From contig JARDYH010000002.1 of the NCBI GenBank assembly GCA_029215795.1, forward strand, positions 42,268,001 to 42,332,000: a stretch of DNA of 64,000 nt, given 5' to 3'. The translations under genes and the position numbers were made by a program. The DNA comes from Anniella stebbinsi. Lineage: Eukaryota > Chordata > Lepidosauria > Squamata > Anniellidae. The notes below the pieces were generated by a model. It was given only the letters and a program-made list of their open reading frames with translations. It had not been told where the DNA came from and did not search any database. Below are positions 11,459 through 22,818 of the stretch, one piece after another. Each line of letters begins with the position of its first letter. Position 1 is the stretch's first letter.

Positions 11459-12683
11459 CTGAAACAAAAGGATTTTTAGACGATCAAGCATTTGCAGTGA
11501 ATTCTGACAGTGCCAATAGTACAACAGAAGAACTCATTCCAGAATTACTTTCAGAGTGGACCTATGCATTATTGTAAAAACCAATAAATCAACTGGATGA
11601 TATTTTACTTAAAAGCAGCCCTTTGCTAGACTGATTGTGAGCCAGAATTTGTCAAGGTGCAAGTTTTAAAAGGAAAACAGGAAAAAATACTGCATAGGTA
11701 CCAGTGGCAGTTTCCTTCTTTTAATATGGAAAATAATTGAACACAGCCTGGAATCCAGATTACTCAGACTAAAAGCCACTAAAATCTGCTGGACCATATT
11801 GGCTTTATTCGCAGTTCATGATTAAGCACCCTTCTTTATGTAAAAAGAATGACAAGGGGGAATAAGATTGGTGCTTTCAAAATGGAAGAACTGAAGAGGT
11901 AGAGGGAAATTGGTGATGACCTAATAAAAATCCACGCAATGGGCATACCCCATGGGCTATTGTTGAGTTAATTAAGGGGGTTATTTCCCCCATCCAACAA
12001 GCCATGCTGCCCGGGTTCAGACAGCATGACAAGCTATGTCCGGGCAGATGATTAGTCAAATGACCCCTGCCACGCACCACAGTTTAAACCATGGTGATTG
12101 TGTGAACCAGGTCAGACTAAGACAGAAGGAAATAATAATGGGACATCCTGGAACTTTGGTAGGCAAAAGGGATAGTTTGTGCAGTGTTTGGTGGACTTGC
12201 ATTAAAGCTAAACATTTTTAGGCAAAGATGTTAATTCAGTAAAAATATATTGAAGGTTAATCTGATATTAGAGCTGAAGTCAGTCTTACTATCATATGTT
12301 AAAGAAGACATTCTGAGGGAATTAGATGTTGCTGCTCCTAAATAATTTGTGTGAATTACTGGAAAACTAAGGATGCATCCATATTGAGAGTATGGTTCAT
12401 AAAACTAACAAAATTACATGTAACACCTATGTAAACAAAGGACATTCCAAACCTACCAGATTAGTTAAATATGGAAGTGATTCAGAATGCTAAAGTCATT
12501 GATGAAATGCAAACCAAAATATATATTTTTTATTTTGATTAATGCTCCTTAATTTATTTTGCACCTTCACATTTTTATTGTTGTGTAATGTTGTTGTGTA
12601 AATGATGTATCACCATTATTTCTCTTAACTTTTTTTATTGCTACTTTACATTGCCCTTTCATCCTCTAGTTAAAGTTGGTTAC
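11459..12683 (-). other. SSBP2: Intron E9-E10, 1.2 kb
   Basis: Contains a short MITE of the ctgacctggttcaca-type at about 12005-12118. The rest is AT-rich and unassigned. Confidence 0.65.
12005..12118. mobile_element. Short MITE, ctgacctggttcaca-type termini
   Basis: Left end ctgcccgggttcagaca and right end tgtgtgaaccaggtcag are imperfect inverted repeats. Same family as 8805-9765 and others. Confidence 0.6.
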
Positions 12684-12738
12684 CTGCAGGACTAGGCATG
12701 ATGGGTGTTCCTGGTGGCCCTCCGCCTCCTGGTGGCCC
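12684..12738 (-). CDS. SSBP2: SSBP2 exon E9
   Basis: Fifty-five nt: 18 codons plus one base, [18 protein letters not shown] followed by the first base of Asp. Acceptor ...TATTTTAG|GGG, donor GCAG|GTAACC. The glycine/proline run [20 protein letters not shown] is a family signature. Confidence 0.97.
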
Positions 12739-13789
12739 CTAAAATACAAAACGAAAACCAATAATTAATACACCTGCACACACACAGACACACGCACAGA
12801 GTGCAGTCAAGATACTTCAAGAGGACACACACATTTTGTTTCATCATCCATTCCTTCTAATAGTTGAGTTCAGAGAGTCGAGGGCTATCATGAAGTTCTC
12901 CAAACTATTGCCCTCAGGTGCAGTGTTAGCCATAGAGACCTATTATGTTGCCTGCAAGGCAACCCTTCTCCTCCCACTTCCTGCTGTCAATCAGTCCCCT
13001 TCCCCAGCCAGTTACACTTACCCAACATTTTTGCATAAGAGCCACTTGGCTTCTATCGGTGGCTGGCGGCCACTATCTTAGATCTCCCAAAATTCATTGC
13101 CCAACATCACCGTTAGGCATTAAGCTGGCATTTGCTTCCATTACACTGAGGGCTACTTTCCATTTAAAATCTTAACTAAATTGGTTACTATTTTAAACTA
13201 TATATTCATTGGCAAGTGCCAGGCAACCCTACTCATTTTACTCACAGTCAGACAGAACAACACACACGGAGCCAGTGTCACCCACCCACCTTGGCACTTT
13301 TGTACAAGGGAGACTCCCCTCCTCACCAAAAAAACCTTCCACCATCAAATCACAGTTTATCTTTGTGTCTACAGATGCATTCTATGATTTGATGGTGCTT
13401 TTGTTGTAAAAATCATGAATATCCATGTGGATCTGCATCTTGGATCCCTGAATTTGTGCCATGGTGGCACTGGTAAGTGCTGGATTTGTGATTTTTATTA
13501 TACCATCTATCGACAACAACATAAGCTTTCATTTGATAGTGACAGTGTACGGAAGGAGGACCCCCTGTAAAAATCATGCAAATTCACGACAATCCATTAT
13601 TTCTGACTTTTACCTTCTTGCTATTATGTGATTAGCCATGCCCCCACAGCAGCCATTTTGAAATGGTGCCAACAGCACTAAATTTAAAATATAAGTCTGG
13701 AAGTGAAACGAGCACAACTAAATATGGTTGTGGTTTCTACATACTCGGATGAAATGCCTTTCCTAAAACTTAGTCACTGGCAGCAAGAA

Positions 13790-14095
13790 CTTTCAGCTAA
13801 AATATGCTGGTATTTTTGGTATTTTGGCTCTGCCTCTTGCCTTTGGCCCTTCCTGTTTGTCTTCGGCAAAGCCCATCACTGGAATGTGGCCCCCAAGAGG
13901 CATTGCAAGTTCTGATGGCTGGACTAGAGCGGCAGCGTTGGTCGCTCTTTCCAGGGGACTCTGTAGTCGCCGAAAATAATCAACTTTGTCTGATGAAATA
14001 GTCAACGGCGCCCAACACACGACACGATATTGATTAGAAAGGGGATTCCATCGCCAGAGTGCTTTGAGTTCAGACTTTTCAGTCCCGTTCAATTT
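13790..14095. mobile_element. Dispersed repeat sharing a module with 47990-48130
   Basis: Carries tggctggactagagcggcag, ccaggggactctgtagtcgc, cgaaaataatcaact and cacgacacgatat, all of which recur in the same order near 48020-48135. No coding capacity. Confidence 0.65.
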
Positions 14096-14550
14096 AAGGA
14101 AAGCAAGAGTTGTTAAAGCAAAACAGTAAAAGTGGGGAAGTGTGGTAAATGTAGTTCTCAGGTAATTAAGAACAAAGTAAAATATTCCACAACATTTTAT
14201 TTGTGACTATGCGGTTAAATACTTCTTGGGCCCTTCAAATGCAATTTCCAAAATCTAAGCCATTATTGCATCCCTTAAAATAGCTGATTTTATTGCTTCA
14301 TTATTGAAGAGTATGCATTGTACCAGTTAGAGAACATATGCTGAAGCAAAACTCAGCATTCAAGGTAATTTTGGCCATACTGTTAACTGTTTTACTAATG
14401 AACATCAACACATGTACTACAGATATACAGCAGACACAATGACACAAAATAGATCAGATGTTCACTTCTCAACCAATACACATGGGTTTTCCTCAACATC
14501 TGGACAACCACTTCTTAACCTAAATAAAATACATTTGTGCTAATGAGTAC

Positions 14551-14580
14551 ACACACATATGCACATACACACACACACAT
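14551..14580. repeat. (CA)-rich microsatellite beside E8 donor
   Basis: acacacatatgcacatacac then (AC)n, ending 6 bp before the E8 exon edge on the plus strand. In the pre-mRNA it is a GU-rich run just after the donor. Confidence 0.85.
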
Positions 14581-14586
14581 ACTCAC

Positions 14587-14622
14587 TACATAATTCCCAG
14601 GCGATGCAGAAGAGTATGGTAT
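14587..14622 (-). CDS. SSBP2: SSBP2 micro-exon E8
   Basis: Thirty-six nt, 12 codons, phase 0 on both sides, encoding IPYSSASPGNYV. Acceptor ...GATTTTAG|ATA, donor GTA|GTGAGTATG. The small size makes it easy to miss. A CA-rich tract (14551-14580) lies immediately past the donor; in the transcript it is a GU-rich run starting 6 nt inside the intron. Confidence 0.96.
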
Positions 14623-15459
14623 CTAAAATCCAAAAGGAAACAAAGTAAGCTATTTTTTCCTTGAAAATGGAAAAGAGAGGGTTTCTATCAACATTTACTT
14701 AATTTTTAAATTTGTTTCTAGAGAGAACCATTTAACTGTAACCATCATTTCAACTGATTAAATCACATTAAGGAATTCTGAAGATGAGTATTTTACTATT
14801 GTAGTTCTATTTTAGCAATTGTTGCCAGAATACATTTGCAATTATGAATGCTGTATATGATAAATCAACACAAGAATGGGACATGTTAGCCAAGCATTTT
14901 ATCAAGAGTTTACACAATGGGAAAAAGTATTTTTTATTAAAAGTATCTTACCCCATCTTTACATATAAAATACCAAGGCAGCGAACAACTAAATACTAAA
15001 TAATAATAAACATGCCATGACAGCATAATAACTTAAACAATAAAGCAGGAGTAACTACATAATTATAATGAACAGATAATAGGTCACTAAATTGCCTTAT
15101 CGCCAAATGCCTTCTAAATAGGAGGACCCTTACCATCTGGTGGAAGGCAAAGTGAGAAGAACTCAAATGGGCCCAGGTGCTCCGAGGAAGAGAGAAACTG
15201 AGACTTAGGGACAACCTCTGAAAAGGCCCTCTGATGTGAAACCACCCACTTCAGAAGGCAGGGGAACTCCAATAGTATTCTTGAACCAGATGGTGTCCAT
15301 GCAGATAAAGTTATAAAGCGAGCAACATACCATGTGCTTTAATTTGTTTGTGTTTATTTTTGAAGGTACCACTTAGAGATGTTATTATATTAAGTGGTAT
15401 ACAAGTACTACTATTACTACTACTAGGACAACATTCAGTACATTTTGATATATACTCAC
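14623..15459 (-). other. SSBP2: Intron E7-E8, 837 bp
   Basis: AT-rich intron. A few lines around 15000-15300 suggest an old repeat, but no family is recognisable. Confidence 0.6.
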
Positions 15460-15508
15460 AGAATTGGCATTTGTAGGGTTTGGCCAAGGTCTACCACCTC
15501 CTGGACCC
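15460..15508 (-). CDS. SSBP2: SSBP2 exon E7
   Basis: Forty-nine nt: one base completing Met, then 16 codons, GPGGGRPWPNPTNANS. Acceptor ...GTTGTAG|GGG, donor TCT|GTGAGTA. The GRPWPNP motif is invariant in SSBP2/3/4 as I remember them. Confidence 0.97.
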
Positions 15509-15829
15509 CTACAACATAAATGATCACATGAATAATATAAATGATCACAGTTCTGGCTTCTGACTCCATATGCTATTTAATACTCAAAGTTAGTTAGTCT
15601 GCTGTGTAAATTTAAAACGTATGTTCTTTAATATATTTATTTTATTGTAATATTACAGATGAAAGCCGTAAGTAATAAGCAAATATTTTAAATATTACAG
15701 GCATGATAAAAATTAATTACAACTACAGTATATAAAATAAAAACTTAATACAGAGACCAGTAACATAGCCTAAGATCGAACAGACTTGTCTGAAAATATA
15801 ATACAGAGACACTCAGTGTAATCTAATAA

Positions 15830-16620
15830 TTGTGAACTGCCCTGAGGGCCAGAAGCTGCCGAACGCAGTGGGAAGCTGCCGAGCGCAGCGGGAAGCTGCA
15901 GAGCCCGGCGGGAAGCTGCAGAGCCCGGCCCCCGGAAGCTGCCGATTGTGGCGGGAAGCTGCAGAGCATGGCAGGAAGCTGCAGAGCGTGGTGGGAAGCT
16001 GCAGAGCCCGGCCACCGGAAGCTGCCGATTGCGGCGGGAAGCTGGCGAGCCCAGCGGGAAGCTGGTGAGCCCGGCCCCTGGAAGCTGCCAATTGTGGCGG
16101 GAAGCTGCAGAGCGTGGCTGGAAGCTGCCGAGCACGTGTGGAGGAGCTCAGGCGCCGGACCTGCCTGGCGATCAAGGAAGGAGCTCGGGCGCCGGGCCTG
16201 CCAGCCTAGGGAACGCGGGAGGAGCTAGGCCGGGAAGCTGCGGGCGCTTGGCCAGCAGAGCTGACGATGGTGGGGGGTGAGTCCCAGTCCTCCCTTCGTT
16301 TCTGGGCCCCACTACTGACAGCCCTCCCAGGCACCGCTTCCTGGGAGTTGTAGGCTGCATGGGGCCCCTAGGGCTTTTGCGCAAAATGGCGGATCTGGCC
16401 TAAAATGGCGGATCCAGCCCAATGGGCCCTCCCTGATTCGGATCCGGACATCCGAATCTGAATCTTTGCAGAGCCCTAGTATTTTAAATTATGTTTTTTA
16501 TACTGTCGTTGTTTTATATATTGAATGGTTTTTATGGTTTTAATTTTTGTAAACCGCCCAGAGAGCTTCGGCTATTGGATGGAATAAAAATGCAATAAAT
16601 AAATAAATAAATAAAATTTA
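15830..16620 (+). mobile_element. GC-rich minisatellite-bearing composite retroelement
   Basis: From about 15846 to 16133 there are about 14 units of a roughly 20-bp motif (gggaagctgcagagcccggc and variants with gccgattgtggc). A second GC-rich part follows (aggagctcaggcgccggacc and ggagctcgggcgccgggcc), then gcaaaatggcggatctggcc with a nearby copy aaaatggcggatccagcc, then an AT-rich part and a 3' end aaaccgcccagagagcttcgg with a (TAAA)n tail. The same 3' end occurs at 32096-32145 and 38150-38228. The arrangement (minisatellite, unique part, LINE-type 3' end, simple tail) is like a composite retroposon. The frames reading through it are by-products of the repeat. Confidence 0.65.
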
Positions 16621-17139
16621 GTGTTAGAATTTGGTATATTTTAGAGCCAAGATTTATCTGAGAAAGTTTCTTCAAAATTTTGTATTTGCCCTAAATACAG
16701 CAAATTTCCAGTGCAACCCATTCTTACTTGTAAGTTCTGGAAAAGGGGAAGATTAAATCTTCTCTGAGTGAGAGAACAGTAAATTCTTAGTTTATAAACA
16801 GTAAAAAAGGAGAGGGGAAAATAAGTATATTTAAACAAAGGAATGGCAGAGTAGCAGCCAAATAGTACAGCAGCAAAACTGGAGCATATCTGAAGTCTTT
16901 TGGGCAATGATCTCTCACTGCACCTGATGAAACAGACTCTTATGAAAGCTCATACCACATGCTTGTTAGTCTCTAACGAGCCACAAGCCTCTGAGGTTTC
17001 ATTGATGTATGTTGTCTGTCATACAAATCTCCCTTTCAGCATAATATATTCATGAAATGAAAAAAGTAGGCAAGTAAGTTCTCTCAGTTGTTTATTAGGA
17101 AGTAACTGTTGAACTTGGTGGCCACGTAATTCAATGAGC

Positions 17140-17690
17140 CTGTTCACAAATCACGACAGTAGGGGGTTGTTGTGTCATGCCAGGTTTCCGCATGCATCAT
17201 GTTTGTATGGTGCCCGGCTTGCTGCGGCTTATTGTGTCATGAGAAGCCAGGCGGTAGGAGTTGTTTGAGGTTAGACAACCTAAAACAAACCCTAAAACAA
17301 GCTAAAACATGATAACCATAGTGGGCTGTTGTGTCATGTGAATCAGGTCAGCTTCTCCAAATGGTGCCCGACACAGAGATACCAGGTTAGGGGAGAAATC
17401 TTTTAATAACCAGTATCAACTCCAAGAGCTACGAAAGAAACATTTTTCTCAAAATAAGGCAAATTAAGCTATAGACTCTGAACTGTTCACAAGGTGAATT
17501 TCCACGTGGGGCTTCTCGTTGCAGCAGAGGCTGCCATTTTGAAAATTCAAACCATGGCTGGGGCATGTCATCGTTTGATGTTATGTATGGACCTGGTGAG
17601 GGTGGGTTGTTAGGATGGTTGACAAGCCACCCAGAATCTATGGGCTGTTTTAGTTGTGGGCCCAACTAATTATCCTGACCAGGTTCACAC
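17140..17690. mobile_element. MITE-like block(s), ctgacctggttcaca family
   Basis: cctgttcacaaatcacgaca near 17142 is matched, inverted, by tgttgtgtcatgtgaatcaggtcag at 17331-17355. A second piece from about 17477 (ctgttcacaagg) to 17690 (ctgaccaggttcacacac) looks like another member or a fragment. Confidence 0.55.
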
Positions 17691-18954
17691 ACAAAGACTA
17701 GCTATGCCACCACATCTTGAATATTCAAAATATTCTCCACTGTAATCTATCCCTGGTGTTGAGATGCAGACTTTACAGAAATAACAACTGTGCTCCACAA
17801 TCCTGATGGGAAGAATACTGAAGTTCAGGGAACACTACATTCCCATTCTCTCTTTCTGAGGGGGTGTGGAGGGAAATAACTGTGAAAACTGTTAGAAGGC
17901 TCTGTGAATCACCACAAACCTTCTGGCATTATGAAGGCCAACACTGCCATCAACGTGTAGGGTACTTCCAGATGAAACTTTTAACATGCAATCAACTTGC
18001 CTCATTCATGAAATTTTACTTCTCCAGTGTTTTCCCACCACTTCTTCTGTCTTTTTTCTTAACGCGGAAAATCCAATAAGGAAGACAAGCGAGAACTCCT
18101 GCATAATGCCTTCTCATTGTTAGTGCTAGGAACCTTCTGTCTTTGTGCTAGGAGCATTGTTACTCAGACCTCCCTGAGGGAGTGGGGGGTATCTTTGCAG
18201 TTGGACAAAAATTATCCTCACCACATATCCTCACTGTTTTAAAAAAAGGCCCTTGAGAGTCATCTGCACACTTAGTGGGAACACATGAAAACAAAGCTGC
18301 TTTGACACAAGCTATGTCATAATGTGCAGGCAGCACTATTCATTGGGTTAATTTTGCCTTAGTTTCCACTGTTTCTGTCTGTACACCTTCCTCTGGATAA
18401 TCTATGTGGGAGAAGTAATTTCCACAGTGTGTGTATAGATGCACCCCTAGGGACATTAGGAAAACAATCCACGTATGAAGACCCACATGTGCTCTGTTCA
18501 GAATCTGTTGCAAACCTCCATTGCATTCAAGGATGGAGACCATGTGATACAGGCCATATGACAGCAAGAACTCAGCATGGAACACTTTGCAGAAATTAGA
18601 AGGTCACTGTGTCATCATATACCCTTCCTTCTAGGTTTGAGAGCTCTGCATATTACCATTACAGAAACAAAACTCAAGCTTCCTTGCAAACTCAGCTTCT
18701 GTTCCTTTTGATATTGAATGACCTAATACAAAGACAGGTTCAAGAAAAGCAGAGCAGCTTCTTGAATTGTACAGAAGCCAGTAGTATCTAACAGTACCAG
18801 AACTACAAATGATTGATTCTCCAAAATAAATTTCATTCCCTGGGTCTTGTACGTATACCGTGTGCCAGATGAATATCAAACTCATGTTGGTATTCTAATA
18901 CTTTTGCCACAACTGTGAAATGTTAACCAAATAATCAAAGTGTGTGTACACATT

Positions 18955-18990
18955 TGTGTGTGTGTGTGTGTGTGTATGTGTGTGTGTGTG
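18955..18990. repeat. (TG)n microsatellite
   Basis: TG repeats interrupted once by a TATG, lying about 93 bp from the exon E6 boundary inside the downstream intron end nearest E6. Confidence 0.9.
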
Positions 18991-19083
18991 CAAATGTGTG
19001 CATGGACACTACTGCCATCAGTTTTAATTGAAAACAATATTATTCTTGATGTAAATATTTTAGTAACATATTATTTTACTTAC

Positions 19084-19151
19084 ATGTTCATCCCAGGCAT
19101 TCCAGGGCCACCTAAAGCATTCAGTGGGGGTCTCATTGCACCTCCATAGTT
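19084..19151 (-). CDS. SSBP2: SSBP2 exon E6
   Basis: Sixty-eight nt: 22 codons plus two bases. It encodes [17 protein letters not shown] then MPGMN, with the following Met codon split AT|G across the next intron. Acceptor ...ATTGCAG|AAC; donor CAT|GTAAGT is the full consensus. [15 protein letters not shown] is the SSBP2-type version of this segment. Confidence 0.97.
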
Positions 19152-20100
19152 CTGCAATGATAACCAAGGGTCAGACTACCACAAAACAAAAAAACAAAAC
19201 CAAAGAGGAGGGGGGAAAGAAAGGACAGCATGTTAATGACTTCCCTACATATCTGGTGATTGGGTAGGCCAGTGCCATTCATTTTCAGGATTTTAGTTGC
19301 TTGACTTTAAGAACAATTTCTACACTATAGCTGTTTTTTTTAAAGCTATTTAGGATGTCTTAATAATCTTATTATCTTAACAATGGAAGTATAGTAAGCA
19401 CATTTACAAATGTTACTTGATTCATGAAGATCGTAACATTTATGGTAGCTAACACAATTGTCAGTAAGGGACAGATTTAATAGCCATTTCATGAAAGCTG
19501 ACTCAATATTCTAAAAATATTTTAAGGAATTCAGATAATTAATCAATGTTAGATTTTAGTAACTTTAGAGTTAGAAGCCTGTACTTACACCAAATAAGAT
19601 GGCAGCTATGTTTACTTAATAAACAATCTGCAGCAATGAGCAGGAAAATTACTAAGATAGGAAATGTACTGAAATGCCTATGACGAACCTAATACCATGT
19701 TTTATTCAAAACCAAAATGTGTGTTCTGCCTGTCACATACAGCAAAAAAGGTGGAAATTGTCCTATCTGACAAACTGAAACCAGCTACAATCTTATACTC
19801 TCTGTAGATAATTGTAACATGACCATTGTATCCCATGTGTATTTTTACTATAAGAACTGTTCTAACCAAATACTATGATATATATTTCTACAAACTGAAT
19901 CTGTTCTGAGAAGTAAAGGCAGGGAAATCTATGAGTACTTGAAATTGGCCAGTACTGTCTATTCTGCAAGAATAACCATGATAAAACTTTGATTGTAACA
20001 AATTTGAAACCAATGTTGCAAATACACTTCACTGGATGATCCATGTTCTAGCATTTATGCTCCAAGCACAGTGACACATGAGCAATGGCCTTGAGACTCA

Positions 20101-20410
20101 GACCTGGTTTGCACGATCACTGCAGCCCACCATGTTATTTAAGCCATGGTGGGTTGCAGTGTCTGTGGGCGCCAACTTGACAATTCAAGCTCTCCTCCCA
20201 TGGTTTCTCATGTAATATCCGAACCGAGCGAGGATGGTTTGTTGAAGTAGTTAGCAAACCACCCTGCAGAACCCTACAACAAGCCATGGGTTCTGGGTGA
20301 TTTGTTAACCATGCCAACAGGCCACCCTTGCCAGTTTCGGTGACACAAGAAGCTGCACTTGGTAAGGGTAATTATGTAAATTGACCACTGTTACTTATTA
20401 ACCACACTTG
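20101..20410. mobile_element. MITE-like block, ctgacctggttcaca family
   Basis: Begins cagacctggtttgcacgatc followed by agcccaccatgttatttaag and catggtgggttgca (inverted pair), and ends near gcatcatgcgacctggcc. Non-coding. Confidence 0.55.
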
Positions 20411-20654
20411 CATCATGCGACCTGGCCTCTATCATACAATTCTGAAATCTTCCAGAAATATAAATAAATACCAGACCCAATATATATAAAATTAGTTCCT
20501 TTTAAAAATGTCAATATCAGCTCGAAATTAATCCTTATCAACCTTGCCCTCTAAACATCCACTGTATTATCACGGTAAAGTGTAATAACAGACATTACAT
20601 AAACTGTTTAAACTTGTATTCTAAAGAATTTTTTTTTTAACCATTTAAGACGCA

Positions 20655-20992
20655 TTTTAGGGTCTATTCACTTAGCAATGCTGTTATGCAGACCCTGGGG
20701 CTCTTTGCATGACACGACATGTGTGGCCACCATTTTGAATATGCAATTCCCTCTTGGGAGTTGTCGTGTTATGTGAACCTAGTGAGCATGAGTTATGCAA
20801 GGATTAAACAACCCTTCAGTAACCAATGGTCTGTTTTGCTGTTTAGTCTATGATCTGTTTTGTAGTTTATCCTTTACAGAACCTATGGTCACCAGGTTTG
20901 CACGATATGACAACCCCAAGTGACTTGTCATAGGTTAAAGAACCCACGATGAGCCATGATGTGTCGTCCGAACTTGATCTCTGTTTCAATGG
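20655..20992. mobile_element. MITE-like block, same family
   Basis: Contains gacacgacatgtgtggccac, ttgtcgtgttatgtgaacct and, at the right end, gatgagccatgatgtgtcgt then ccgaacttgatctc. Termini resemble those of the neighbouring block, suggesting repeated insertion or a fragmented larger element. Confidence 0.5.
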
Positions 20993-21751
20993 GGCTTGCT
21001 AAAAGCATCCAAAACAAACTTATTTGAAATTAAGGTTGCTCAGCAGCAAATACTTATTGCACAACAAAAAGTCAAAACACGGCAACTTTCCTAGCAAAAA
21101 ATGGTTATATAAACTCAACATTAAACTTCCAGTTCATAAGGGAACATAATATTCATTGATCATTTTCTAATGTCATTAAGGACTTCTCTTTTAATAGACT
21201 ACTTTAGTTAAGGCGAACTAAAATAAATGCTACATTTTAACCAGATTTTGTTTTTGTTTTTAAAAAACCAACTACATTCTACAAAGAGAGCATTAAGTGA
21301 ATATGGATATATTAATAAACAGAACTCCCTTACTAATGCAATACTGCAGTTTTCCCAAGGCATCTTGTACTCAGAAACAGACTGCTTCTATATATGGTGG
21401 TTCATTTACCTTTCTTGGAATTAAAAGGTAAATGGAACCTTTTACATAAAAACTATTATTTCTTAGTACAAGACACTGAAAAGACAAACAACAGAGAGGC
21501 CCTTCCTCATCAGGTCCTATGGGCAGTAAGCTTCCAGAAAATCTTACTGCCCACTGTTGAAAATAAATACTAGTCTAATCAAGGAAGGGGTGGTTCCAGG
21601 GGAATAGCATGGATATTTTAGGCTAAATCATGCTTTTATACATAGTAACTTGTAGTGATATGGTTGTGGCATGACTGTAAATCCCAATCTACTCATAGAA
21701 AAGGGAATTATGATAAACCCAACCATGTGAGTTGCAACACAAACAATATAC

Positions 21752-21822
21752 CTGAGGTCCTAGTGGAACCATTCCTCTGGGAGGAGTCATTCTCTGCATT
21801 GGCCCACCCATATTTGGATGTC
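21752..21822 (-). CDS. SSBP2: SSBP2 exon E5
   Basis: Seventy-one nt: two bases finishing the split Gly codon, then 23 codons, [19 protein letters not shown] then LGPQ. Acceptor ...TTTTTCAG|GAC, donor CAG|GTATATTG. The methionine-rich [14 protein letters not shown] block is conserved in the family. Confidence 0.97.
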
Positions 21823-22751
21823 CTGAAAAAGATCCAAAATCATATTTAAGGGTTACAAGTGTTAGTCAATCTGTCACATTAATGAATTATGTTTTTTATA
21901 ATCATAATAGCATTTATAATCAGATGGCAGATGCCCTCCCCAATTGTTAATTAGTGTAAATGCAAATATTTACAAAAAAAATGTGTAGCAGGCACCATAG
22001 ATGAGCTATTCTTCTTTCTCTCATACACAAAGGGGAATGCATCTTCTAAGATAGTACAAAACACAACACTTGTGTGATTTACCTAAAAATAAAGAACCCA
22101 TTTTCTTCAGAACTTTAGTTTAATTCATATGCAAATTTAATAAATGAACAATAATGCCATTTACCCTGAACAATCTGTTTATTGTAAACAGGTCATGAAA
22201 TCTACTCCACTTTGTTTTTATTTTGAGTTATTAATTTACTATGATTTCTTTAACTCTGTGGGAGTGCTAAATAATATATAACTGTAGGACATATTATTAT
22301 CATTATTATTATTATTATTATTATTAAAAACCTTTATAAGAATATAGTTAATATATCTTGGAAGCTGCTGAACATAGCACCAGATACCTGTGATCCCCGA
22401 GGAATAACAACTTAATAAAAAGGAAAATGTGGTAAGGTACGTAAAAAACCTGTATCACTTTTATCACTCTCATATAAAAATTCTAATCAATCCCTATCAA
22501 CTCTGGCAAGGTAAAATCCTCATGATTCAATTTATACAGCAAAACAAAATGATCAGAACTTAAATTTTAAGCATATGGTGATTGTTTTCTCTCGTTTATC
22601 CTATGCCCATGGACGCATAGAAAAGTGACAAGAACATCCCACCTAAAGTGTCATAACGGTGCCCTTTTTTACCCATTATTCCAATTGCTAAATAAGCGTT
22701 GTTATGAAAATATCTGAATTGACATGTTGCATTTATTAATAATATCCTTAC
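21823..22751 (-). other. SSBP2: Intron E4-E5, 929 bp
   Basis: AT-rich intron with an (ATT)n microsatellite at 22293-22326. No other element recognised. Confidence 0.7.
22293..22326. repeat. (ATT)n microsatellite
   Basis: About 11 ATT units with one interruption (cattatt). Confidence 0.9.
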
Positions 22752-22818
22752 CTTGTTGCCGTGTTGGATCCATTCCACTAGGCAATAATGGCTGACTTCC
22801 TGGGACACCTCCAAGTGC
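22752..22818 (-). CDS. SSBP2: SSBP2 exon E4
   Basis: Sixty-seven nt: 22 codons plus one base. It encodes [18 protein letters not shown] then TRQQ and the first base of a Gly codon completed by E5. Acceptor ...TTTATAG|GCA, donor CAAG|GTAAGGA. The [14 protein letters not shown] motif that crosses the E4-E5 joint is a hallmark of the SSBP2/3/4 family. Confidence 0.97.

Larger units (their letters stand above)
12739..14586 (-). other. SSBP2: Intron E8-E9, 1.8 kb
   Basis: Includes a MITE-type block (about 13790-14095) that shares a module with 47990-48130. The part at 12830-13700 is moderately GC-rich with no recognised element. Confidence 0.6.
15509..19083 (-). other. SSBP2: Intron E6-E7, 3.6 kb
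   Basis: Contains the GC-rich minisatellite element at 15830-16620, MITE-like blocks at 17140-17360 and 17470-17690, and a (GT)n microsatellite at 18955-18990, only 93 bp from the E6 donor. The 17700-18930 part shows nothing I can name. Confidence 0.7.
19152..21751 (-). other. SSBP2: Intron E5-E6, 2.6 kb
   Basis: Holds two neighbouring MITE-like blocks at 20101-20410 and 20655-20992 with catgatgtgtcgtccgaa and acctggtttgcacgat type ends. Remaining sequence is AT-rich and unassigned. Confidence 0.65.

Noticed and set aside
13793..14092. 99-codon open frame
   Set aside because: Lies inside a dispersed non-coding repeat that recurs at 48 kb, where the frame is not kept.
15770..16280. Several overlapping long open frames on both strands over the GC-rich block
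   Set aside because: They are translations of a 20-bp tandem repeat in different frames (repeated GSCRAW- or LQLP-like units), with no homology or initiation context to support a gene.
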